From Nitrospira sp. (lineage in GTDB: Bacteria; Nitrospirota; Nitrospiria; Nitrospirales; Nitrospiraceae), in contig VOPR01000018.1 of assembly GCA_009594995.1 (NCBI GenBank), forward strand, positions 1 through 64,000: a stretch of DNA of 64,000 nucleotides, written 5' to 3'. The position numbers and the translations under genes are program-made. Below the pieces are notes generated by a model. It worked only from the letters and a program-made list of their open reading frames with translations, did no database searches and was not told the DNA's origin. Of this stretch, positions 45,122 through 52,587 are shown piece by piece (within the stretch, counting starts at the first letter, position 1; every line of letters begins with the position of its first letter).

Positions 45122-45652
45122 TTATCCTGCATAATCCGGATAGGTGCGGTCCTTCTCCGAAATAACCCGCACTTGTTCCGGCCAGGTGATCTTAAAGCTC
45201 GGATCATCCCACCTAAACCCTCGCGCGCAATCTGGGACATAATATTCTGACATCTGATACAAGACCTCGGTGTCCGCAGTCAGAGTAATGAACCCATGAG
45301 CAAAATGCTTGGGAATGTAGAGACTTCGACGATTTTCTGCAGAGAGCAACACGGAAAACGTTCTTTTGTATGTTGGGGAATCGGCGCGAAGATCAGCGAT
45401 GACGTCATGAATTGCGCCGCTCGTACACCGCACAACTTTCACCTCAGCGGCAGGAGCAACCTGGTAGTGCATGCCTCGCAACGTACCCCGCAACTTATTG
45501 TAGGACACATTGCATTGCACTAACCCGGCATCCAACCCCTTGGCTTGAAATTCCTTCACACACCAGCTGCGTGCAAAAAATCCTCGCTCATCTTCTAATC
45601 GATCAAGATCGATAGTGAAGGCTCCCTTGAGAGCCGTCTCGTGAAAAATCAC
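45122..45652 (-). CDS. RmlC-like nucleotide-sugar 3,5-epimerase
   Basis: A 176-residue cupin of the dTDP-4-dehydrorhamnose 3,5-epimerase family. It shows DERGFFARSWCVKEF, the catalytic His region KLRGTLRGMHYQVAP and EVLYQMSEYYVPDCARGFRW. GTG at 45652 is chosen: it overlaps the upstream TGA (GTGA), has GAAGG 7 bases upstream, and gives the family N-terminus IFHETALKGAFTID; a Met at 45700 lies inside the upstream gene. It acts on a 4-keto sugar nucleotide. Since RmlA, B and D are absent here, the substrate may be a CDP-sugar. Confidence 0.88.
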   Translation of the reverse strand: MIFHETALKGAFTIDLDRLEDERGFFARSWCVKEFQAKGLDAGLVQCNVSYNKLRGTLRGMHYQVAPAAEVKVVRCTSGAIHDVIADLRADSPTYKRTFSVLLSAENRRSLYIPKHFAHGFITLTADTEVLYQMSEYYVPDCARGFRWDDPSFKITWPEQVRVISEKDRTYPDYAG

Positions 45653-46953
45653 GCCAGAACCTTCACTTCTGGAATAGGCACAACAAACTGTCCGCCCCAT
45701 TCTCTGATAAACGACATCTGCTGCATCACCTCATCACGGATATTCCAAGGCAGGATGAGCACGTAATCGGGCTTTGTCTCTTTGATTTTGTCTGGGTGGA
45801 AAATTGGAATTCGCACACCAGGAAGTAAGTGGCCCTGCTTGTAAGGACTTCGGTCCACTGTGTAGTCGAGAAAATCCGTCCGAATCCCGCAATAGTTGAG
45901 GAGCGTGTTCCCCTTCGCTGGGGCGCCATATCCGACCACTGACTTTCCGCTTTCTTTGGCTCCAATCAAAAAGGTCAGCAATTTCTGCTTTGTCTTTTCG
46001 ACCTGAGATGCAAAGCTCAGATAGTGCTGTAATTTGCCAAACCCTGCCTGTGCCTCTCTTTGTCGTAATTCGACAATGCGTGATCCGATAGGCTTTGAGG
46101 CATCGTTGGTGTGTCGTGCATAAATTCGCAGTGAGCCGCCATGCGTGGGGAGTTCTTCCACATCAAACAGGGTAAGCCCGTGTTTTGCAAAAACCCGTTC
46201 CACTGCAAGCAAGGATAGATACGAGAAATGTTCGTGATAAATGGTGTCAAACTGATTTTCTGCCATGAGCCGCATAAGGTGAGGGAACTCCATCGTGATG
46301 ACACCTTTGGGCTTCAGGAGAATCTTCAGACCGCCTACGAAATCATTAATATTGGGCACATGAGCCAAGACGTTGTTTCCGATCAGCAAATCTGCCCGCT
46401 TTTTCTTTTTCGCCAGCTCGCGAGCGGTTTTGACTCCCAAGAACTTGACGACCGAAGGAATGCCCTTCTTTTTTGCCACAGCCGCCACGTTCGCCGCTGG
46501 CTCAATCCCTAATACCGGCACCCCGCGCTGGAGAAAGTACTGTAGGAGATATCCGTCGTTACTGGCGATCTCCACGACATGATGTTGGGCGCCCAAAGCA
46601 AACCGTTCAGCAACGTTTTCGACATAGCGCTTCGCATGGTCCAACCAGCTCTCCGAGTAGGATGAGAAGTATGCATAGTCGCCAAAAATACTTTGAGGAC
46701 TTGTGAACTCCTCCAATTGGACGAGTAAGCACTCTCCGCAAACATACACATGCAACGGATAAAACGGCTCCATTCGATTGGACTCTTCCGATTTGATATA
46801 CGAATTAGCCAGAGGTGACATGCCTAAATCAACGAATGTCTTATCGAGAGAAGCTCCGCAAAACCGACAAGCCCGATCATGGCGAGTAGCGACAGAACGT
46901 TTCGGCTTTGAGGACTGTTTTTTGCTCGTCTTGGACCGAGTCACACGCTTCAT
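45649..46953 (-). CDS. Sugar C-methyltransferase (NovU/TylC3-like)
   Basis: A 434-residue enzyme with three family domains. An N-terminal zinc motif (CRFCGASLDKTF and CGECLLVQLEEF) comes first. The SAM-binding core follows (VVEIASNDGYLLQYF; then DTIYHEHFSYLSLLAVERV). A C-terminal Methyltransf_14-type domain ends the protein (VVGYGAPAKGNTLLNYCGI; YVLILPWNIRDEVM). This is the layout of C-3 sugar methyltransferases that act on 4-keto deoxy nucleotide sugars and give branched sugars. An initial Lys/Ser/Arg-rich tail of about 25 residues precedes the zinc motif. ATG 46953 has GGAGG 8 bases upstream and is preferred to 46959 and 46971. Confidence 0.92.
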   Translation of the reverse strand: MKRVTRSKTSKKQSSKPKRSVATRHDRACRFCGASLDKTFVDLGMSPLANSYIKSEESNRMEPFYPLHVYVCGECLLVQLEEFTSPQSIFGDYAYFSSYSESWLDHAKRYVENVAERFALGAQHHVVEIASNDGYLLQYFLQRGVPVLGIEPAANVAAVAKKKGIPSVVKFLGVKTARELAKKKKRADLLIGNNVLAHVPNINDFVGGLKILLKPKGVITMEFPHLMRLMAENQFDTIYHEHFSYLSLLAVERVFAKHGLTLFDVEELPTHGGSLRIYARHTNDASKPIGSRIVELRQREAQAGFGKLQHYLSFASQVEKTKQKLLTFLIGAKESGKSVVGYGAPAKGNTLLNYCGIRTDFLDYTVDRSPYKQGHLLPGVRIPIFHPDKIKETKPDYVLILPWNIRDEVMQQMSFIREWGGQFVVPIPEVKVLA

Positions 46954-47083
46954 TACCATCGCCTCCCTCACCCTCCCTTTTCAGGCTCAGTGACAGCTAT
47001 CAAAATCTAACTCAACTGGCGCACAACCCACGTGTTCTTTCAGGTGGGACACATCCCCCCGCACGACATTTATGCGGAGCAGT

Positions 47084-48136
47084 TCAACTATTGGAACTCC
47101 ATCGCAGGTCCTCTGTTAAACATCCTTGAGCCTTGAGATCTTTCAACATGTTCAGCCGAATAAGATGCGAGTTTCGAAATTCACAATCCGTAAAGTTCAT
47201 TTTTTCAAGTCCCATCCTCAGATCTTCGATGGCTGCATGTAAATCCATCTGAGGTTGATATTGGGGCGCTAGACGGCGGAACGTCTCGAAGCTCACGCGG
47301 TAAGACCGCTTATCCGGTTGAGCATTCTGATTGATGGAAATTTCCACATTCGGGATGGCTTTTGAAACGGCAGCCGCGAGATCTCGCACCTGATAGTTCC
47401 ACTCGTCACTTCCCACGTTCACTGACAAGAATTCTCCGCCGGATGAAGATTTTCGTTGCACGCCCCAATCGATTGCTCTAGCCATGTCCTTAATATGGAT
47501 TAACGGTCGCCAGGGAGTGCCATCGCTCAGAATGGTAATTTTTCGAGCGGTGACCGCACTGGCCACAAAATCATTCAGCACCAAGTCTAAACGCAACCGC
47601 TCGCTCATTCCGCAAGCGGTGGCAAATCGCAAACAGGTCACTGCAAAATCGTGCCGTGCAAGGTTCACCAAGTCCTGCTCTGCTCCCACCTTAGATTTTG
47701 CATAGGCCGTAAGAGGGTTGACTGCCGACGCTTCAGTCTTCGCTCCGCCTTCCGCAAAGCCGTATACACTGCAGCTCGAGGCGAAGACAAAGCTTTTTGC
47801 GCCTGCTGATCGCGCCTGATCGGCAAGGGTAATGGCAGCACGATGATTCACATCGAGCGTAATCTCTTCGAACGAGGCTCCCATGGGATCATTGGAGATG
47901 GCTGCGAGGTAAACCACAGCATCTACGCCCCTGAGCAGGTCCTTATCCACCGACCGGACATCAGCAAATATTTGCGCATCGACTCTGCACTCAGGAAGAT
48001 ACCGACTCGCGGTCAAGCAAGTGGCAAAATACCCCATGTCCAATCCCACGAGCGTTGCATCTGGATATGACGCTCTTAAACGCTTCACCACAGTTGGACC
48101 GATATAACCCATGTTGCCCGTAATCAGGATTTTCAT
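47084..48136 (-). CDS. NAD-dependent sugar epimerase/dehydratase (SDR)
   Basis: A 350-residue extended SDR with KILITGNMGYIGPTVVKRL (NAD motif), VYLAAISNDPMGASFEE, VFASSCSVYGFAEGG and the catalytic YAKSK preceded by NPLTA. The segment RFATACGMSERLRLDLVLND is typical of a branch found with C-methyltransferases and LhgO-like oxidases. It may act as a reductase or epimerase on the 4-keto branched sugar. It starts 10 bases after the LhgO-like gene. It is the only gene here that could stand in for a 4,6-dehydratase, but it lacks the typical signature. Confidence 0.85.
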   Translation of the reverse strand: MKILITGNMGYIGPTVVKRLRASYPDATLVGLDMGYFATCLTASRYLPECRVDAQIFADVRSVDKDLLRGVDAVVYLAAISNDPMGASFEEITLDVNHRAAITLADQARSAGAKSFVFASSCSVYGFAEGGAKTEASAVNPLTAYAKSKVGAEQDLVNLARHDFAVTCLRFATACGMSERLRLDLVLNDFVASAVTARKITILSDGTPWRPLIHIKDMARAIDWGVQRKSSSGGEFLSVNVGSDEWNYQVRDLAAAVSKAIPNVEISINQNAQPDKRSYRVSFETFRRLAPQYQPQMDLHAAIEDLRMGLEKMNFTDCEFRNSHLIRLNMLKDLKAQGCLTEDLRWSSNS

Positions 48137-48146
48137 TGAGCTTCTC

Positions 48147-49343
48147 TCATTTTAGTGTGGCTTTAATCTGTTGACACACGTGCTCCGAAAACGGCAGGGA
48201 ACATGTAAAGGCGGGAGAAACTGCATTCAGGACATGCATTGAATGCTCATTCCCCTCCAAAACGAAATCCATTTCGAGCTTACGCTTCTTGATATCTACG
48301 AGCTGTGCCCGAATCCCTGGCTTTCCCCAGGTTTGATAGTGCTCGGGCTTGATTCCCTCAGCTAATTCACTCGCCAATGCGACCATCGTTGATTTTGAAT
48401 ATTTTGTGAGTTCCCGCATTGCGAGAGTCTTAAAATCAAAATTGGATGTCGCCAGAAGCCCCATTCCCCGCAATGCAACCTCGAAAAACTCATCCCAGTG
48501 AAAATTGGCGATCCCCCCGTAATGTTCCCGCCACAGCCCTGGAATTGCTGTAGGGCCGATCTTGATCTTTCCGCTGGCAGCTACGGTGAAATGCACGCCC
48601 AGAAATGGATTCTTCAGATCCGGCACTGGATAAATATTGGTACGAATTGCTTTCGATGGTTCACTGGAATAGAGATAGAGACCTTTGAATGGAAGGATGC
48701 GATAGTGCTCAGAAAAGCCATATTCACGAGCAATTCTATCCGCATAGAGCCCAGCCGCGTTCACAACGTACCCGACATCAAACACTCCCGCCGTCGTCAC
48801 CACACGCTTCTTTGTCGATGTCAAATAACGAACTCCGCAATGAAGCTGCACACCCTCCTGAAAGGCGTCTTTCTTCATGGCCCCCATCACCAACGTGGGG
48901 TCAACCGTAGACGTCGCAGGAGAGAACAAGGCCCGTTCACATGTCTTGACCCGCGGCTCAATCGATTTGGCCTCCTCGGCTGAAATCGAGTCGAGCGGAA
49001 TTCCGTTAGCCTGCCCCCTCCGGACAAGTTCATCAAGACCTGCGTGATCGGCCCGATCTCTGGCTACAACTAGTTTCCCGCACTTGTTCAGCGGAATGCC
49101 CTTTGCTTCGCAATATTGCGTGAGGAGACGATTACCCTGCCATGTGAACTTTGCCTTCAGGCTATCGGGGGAATAGTAGAACCCAGCGTGCAGGACACCA
49201 CTATTGCGGCCGCTGGCGTGCAGTCCGCAATCCGCCTCTTTTTCGAGCAGATGCACCGATGATCCTGGGTAGAGACGCCTCAGTTGGCGGGAAATATTCA
49301 GTCCGATGACCCCACCACCAATGACAAGAAAATCAGCTTGCAC
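48147..49343 (-). CDS. LhgO-like FAD-dependent oxidase
   Basis: A 398-residue D-amino-acid-oxidase-fold flavoprotein. The FAD motif is DFLVIGGGVIGLNISRQL, followed by GLHASGRNSGVLHAGFYY, and the C-terminal part has GIRAQLVDIKKRKLEMDF. Sequence layout matches L-2-hydroxyglutarate oxidase (LhgO). It sits 6 bases before RfbF-like gene space and inside a nucleotide-sugar cassette, where central carbon metabolism makes little sense. Oxidation of a sugar or sugar-acid hydroxyl is the alternative, and an unproven one. Confidence 0.85.
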   Translation of the reverse strand: MQADFLVIGGGVIGLNISRQLRRLYPGSSVHLLEKEADCGLHASGRNSGVLHAGFYYSPDSLKAKFTWQGNRLLTQYCEAKGIPLNKCGKLVVARDRADHAGLDELVRRGQANGIPLDSISAEEAKSIEPRVKTCERALFSPATSTVDPTLVMGAMKKDAFQEGVQLHCGVRYLTSTKKRVVTTAGVFDVGYVVNAAGLYADRIAREYGFSEHYRILPFKGLYLYSSEPSKAIRTNIYPVPDLKNPFLGVHFTVAASGKIKIGPTAIPGLWREHYGGIANFHWDEFFEVALRGMGLLATSNFDFKTLAMRELTKYSKSTMVALASELAEGIKPEHYQTWGKPGIRAQLVDIKKRKLEMDFVLEGNEHSMHVLNAVSPAFTCSLPFSEHVCQQIKATLK

Positions 49344-49349
49344 GTGTTC

Positions 49350-50120
49350 CTACCATACTTTCCAAGGAGCTTTTCCGGAGTTCCACAGTTCCTCAAGATA
49401 CGATTTCTCTTTCAGGGTATCCATGCAGGACCAAAACCCGTAGTGTTTGAATCCCATCATTTCGCCCGCACGCGCCAATCGTTCAACTGGATCACGCTCC
49501 CACACCGTTTCATCGCCATCGATATAATCCAGCACTTTCGTGCTGAGGACGAAAAACCCCCCATTGATCCAGCCCTCTCCGGACTCCGGCTTCTCAAAAA
49601 AATCCGTCACCCGATCGCCTTCAAAACCAATCCGCCCAAACCTGGCGGGAGAGCGAACGGACGTCATTGTTGCAAGCTTCCCGTGCGAGCGGTGAAATTC
49701 CAGCAACTTATTCATGTCGATGTCGGCAACTCCGTCACCATAGGTCAGCATAAAAGATTCATCGCCACGAAGCCATTTCTTTAACCGTTTCACTCGGCCA
49801 CCAGTCATTGTTGTCTGGCCGGTATCCGCAAGGTGAACGATCCACTTGGGCTGATTCCCATCGTGAATTGTCGTCGCACCGGTTGAAAGGTCAACAGATA
49901 AGTCGTTATTAATTGCAAAGAAATTGAGGAAATACTCCTTGATCATTTCCCCCTTATAGCCCAGCGCCACCACGAACTCTGTGATTCCATGGGCTGCGTG
50001 TATTTGCATAATGTGCCAGAGAATCGGCTTCCCACCAATTTCGACCATCGGTTTGGGGCGTAATACGGTTTCTTCTGAAAGTCGAGTCCCCAGCCCACCC
50101 GCTAAAATCACCGCCTTCAT
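49350..50120 (-). CDS. rfbF: Glucose-1-phosphate cytidylyltransferase (RfbF-like)
   Basis: A 256-residue nucleotidyltransferase: KAVILAGGLGTRLSEETVLR, PKPMVEIGGKPILWHIM, LTYGDGVADIDM and FGRIGFEGDRVTDFFEKP. It makes CDP-glucose from CTP and glucose 1-phosphate, the entry to CDP-deoxyhexoses. ATG 50120 has GGAGG 7 bases upstream, which rules against the ATG at 50126. It is the first gene of the nucleotide-sugar cassette on the minus strand after a 460-base gap. No CDP-glucose 4,6-dehydratase (RfbG) follows, although it is the usual next step. Confidence 0.93.
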   Translation of the reverse strand: MKAVILAGGLGTRLSEETVLRPKPMVEIGGKPILWHIMQIHAAHGITEFVVALGYKGEMIKEYFLNFFAINNDLSVDLSTGATTIHDGNQPKWIVHLADTGQTTMTGGRVKRLKKWLRGDESFMLTYGDGVADIDMNKLLEFHRSHGKLATMTSVRSPARFGRIGFEGDRVTDFFEKPESGEGWINGGFFVLSTKVLDYIDGDETVWERDPVERLARAGEMMGFKHYGFWSCMDTLKEKSYLEELWNSGKAPWKVW

Positions 50121-50580
50121 GCGCATACCTCCAACAGCCAATGGTTCCGAATAACAAACACCAATTCATACACTGTTTGACAGAGTCTCAAAGAGTTTCC
50201 CAGACGGCTACGCACCACGAAGAATAGCCTCAGTAGCAGTAGAAAATGCCGGCCAAACCTACACCACAAGAGTAGCACAGCCGGCCAGAAAAGATTTCAC
50301 TTTGAACCGAATGCACCGCCTCGTGATTTAGGGGTAACACACATCGAATCCAGGTAGGTAAATGTCTCTCTATACTGATGGAGGCTGTCTTGTAAAAGAC
50401 TACCGCCTAAGAAATTAGCACGAGTAGGATGTAGACCCTTGAGGACTGCCATATGCCCCCACGATCTACACTTAGAGGAAACCCAAACTTACCAATGAAT
50501 CTTGACGAAACAAGAAGCTATCGTCTACTGATCATGCTGCAACATGCGCATCGGCGTTGGTAGAAACGCGGCTCGCCACA
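50121..50580. other. Intergenic region before the nucleotide-sugar cassette
   Basis: 460 bases with no supported gene. It separates the export core (50.6-57.9 kb) from the sugar cassette, so it may contain a promoter for rfbF and the genes beyond it. Short frames occur, none with a ribosome site or recognisable product. I see no strong hairpin. Confidence 0.45.
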
Positions 50581-51510
50581 CTAATTAGATGATGCAGCCG
50601 AGACGCTCCCCGACAATAATGTCTTTCCTGCACCATTCCCTGAAGTTAGTGCCATACATTGCATCTGTTCTATCTGAGGAAATACCTGTCGTATGGGAGC
50701 AAAGGAAAAATCTTCGAGGAGCGCCCGCAATCGGCCTTCTGTCTTATCAAGATTCAAGTAGTGTCGCATTCTCGACACCATAGACCCTTCCATTCTTGGT
50801 TGATCAGGGTCAAATTCCCACGGGTGCATATACATAACTAAAGGAGCCCCTTCGCCCTCTAGCTTACGTAGAAGGGCACGTAAAACTGGGTATGGGTAAA
50901 GCCGGAAGTAACCTCCGCCAGCAACTGGCAATCGAACACCTAGACATTTAACGGTTGAGGGAGGCACTTCCCATAATGATCCTGATGCGGTCGACAATTG
51001 ATGCAGTTCAGGATTTGCAGAGGGCACGCCATAACGATCATGCACTACCGGAAAAATACTCGAATCATAAATATAGCCCTCTTCCACTAAAACTTGAGTC
51101 GCCCATATCGTGTCCTTCGTGATAGAAAAGCTTGGAGCACGATATCCCAACACTGGCTTTGAAAGAATGCCTTCCAAGATCGCCTTGGCCTTTCGAATAT
51201 CTTCTCGAAAAACGACTGGAGTTTGGGATGTTATGAGTTCGTGGGCATACCCGTGCGAGGCGACTTCATGTCCTGCCGACGCAATTTGACGGACCAAGGA
51301 TGGATATCGCTCTGCAACCCATCCGAGAATAAAGAAAGTCGCTTGGACGCCATTTTTAGCCAGCAACTCAAGTAGTTTTTCTGTATTTGCCTGTACCCGA
51401 CTTTCAAATTGATCCCAATGCCTTCTCCTCATTGGAGATTCGAAAGCCGAAACCTGAAAGTGTTCTTCCACGTCAAATGACAAACAATGTTTCGCAGTCG
51501 CATCAGGCAT
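50581..51510 (-). CDS. XrtA/PEP-CTERM-type polysaccharide deacetylase
   Basis: A 309-residue NodB-fold protein with the family start CLSFDVEEHFQVSAFESP, the catalytic region TFFILGWVAERYP, HEVASHGYAHELIT and YRAPSFSITKDTIW, and the C-terminal DUF3473-like YMHPWEFDPDQPR. These are the marks of the polysaccharide deacetylase tied to XrtA (exosortase A) exopolysaccharide loci. It probably trims N-acetyl groups during export. It begins 10 bases after the sugar transferase. Its C-terminal tail of about 35 residues (from QVFPQIEQMQ) is unlike the core and may be low-complexity. Confidence 0.9.
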   Translation of the reverse strand: MPDATAKHCLSFDVEEHFQVSAFESPMRRRHWDQFESRVQANTEKLLELLAKNGVQATFFILGWVAERYPSLVRQIASAGHEVASHGYAHELITSQTPVVFREDIRKAKAILEGILSKPVLGYRAPSFSITKDTIWATQVLVEEGYIYDSSIFPVVHDRYGVPSANPELHQLSTASGSLWEVPPSTVKCLGVRLPVAGGGYFRLYPYPVLRALLRKLEGEGAPLVMYMHPWEFDPDQPRMEGSMVSRMRHYLNLDKTEGRLRALLEDFSFAPIRQVFPQIEQMQCMALTSGNGAGKTLLSGSVSAASSN

Positions 51511-51519
51511 AGGCTCTTT

Positions 51520-52587
51520 CTACCGTGCCCCTTCTCCCATTAACATAACCTTAATTGTGTGAACAACAATTCGCAGATCTAGGGCCAAGGACAAATTCTT
51601 CACATAAAAAAGATCATATTGAAGTTTGACGTGCGAGTCTTCCTTTGAGGCACCATACCGAAAACGCGTTTGCGCCCAACCGGTAATTCCCGGGCGAACA
51701 GTATGTCGCAAATCATAATACGGGATGGTGTTTCTCAATTCTTGCACAAACACGGGTCGCTCAGGTCTCGGGCCGACCAAACTCATCTCTCCCTTCATCA
51801 CATTGATCAACTGCGGGAGTTCATCTAACCTCCACTTTCGGATCCAGCGACCAACCCTCGACACACGCGGATCTTCGCTTGAGGCCCACCGAGCACCGCT
51901 TTGCTCAGCATCCTGACGCATTGATCTAAACTTCCAAATCATATACGGACGGCCTCTTAGTCCGACTCGCATTTGCCTGTAAAATACTGGCCCCGAGGAA
52001 TCCGCCTTGATAATAATGGACAACACCACTACAAGTGGCAGGAGGGCGATCATTCCGATTATTGCAACAAGGACATCCAGCGCCCGCTTTAAAAGCATCG
52101 TTACTAATCGACGCCGAAACCCTGTAGAAAAAATAAGCGCGCTCGGCTTAAGGTGATCGATTGAGAGCCGCCCTGACTCTTCCTCATATAAGTAGTGGCC
52201 ATCGACCACATCCCGTCCCATAGCTTTCATATCAAGAAGCGTTTGAACGGGCAACACCGCACGACGATCCTCTAAACACACCGCAACCGTATGAACTTGA
52301 TATCGCTCGGCAATCTCAAATAATTGATCGTACGTACCGATTATGCTTGGATTGACTAAACGCTCACCCACCCGACTAGCATCCTTGTCAAGAAATCCTA
52401 CTACTTCTGTAAAGCCAGTACGTTTCGAAAGTAACGTCTGGCAGAGGTCTCTAGCCAAAGGCCCAACTCCAAGAATTAATACTCGTCTGGTGAACTTTGG
52501 AAAGCTAACAGAAACCGAGACGAGCGGCTGCTGGCTGACCAAAGGCTCTAGGCCAATCTCTTGTTCTGACTTACTTGAGCTGTTCAT
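51520..52587 (-). CDS. XrtA-type initiating sugar transferase, short form
   Basis: A 355-residue phosphoglycosyltransferase that puts the first sugar phosphate on undecaprenyl phosphate. It has RRVLILGVGPLARDLCQTLL (CoA-binding-like domain), one membrane hairpin (ALDVLVAIIGMIALLPLVVV) and the catalytic PF02397 region (YMIWKFRSMRQDAEQSG, RWIRKWRLDELPQLINV, MSLVGPRPERPVFV). The family usually has four further membrane helices at the N-terminus; here the protein starts directly in the soluble domain. ATG 52587 overlaps the kinase gene by 17 bases. Confidence 0.92.
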   Translation of the reverse strand: MNSSSKSEQEIGLEPLVSQQPLVSVSVSFPKFTRRVLILGVGPLARDLCQTLLSKRTGFTEVVGFLDKDASRVGERLVNPSIIGTYDQLFEIAERYQVHTVAVCLEDRRAVLPVQTLLDMKAMGRDVVDGHYLYEEESGRLSIDHLKPSALIFSTGFRRRLVTMLLKRALDVLVAIIGMIALLPLVVVLSIIIKADSSGPVFYRQMRVGLRGRPYMIWKFRSMRQDAEQSGARWASSEDPRVSRVGRWIRKWRLDELPQLINVMKGEMSLVGPRPERPVFVQELRNTIPYYDLRHTVRPGITGWAQTRFRYGASKEDSHVKLQYDLFYVKNLSLALDLRIVVHTIKVMLMGEGAR

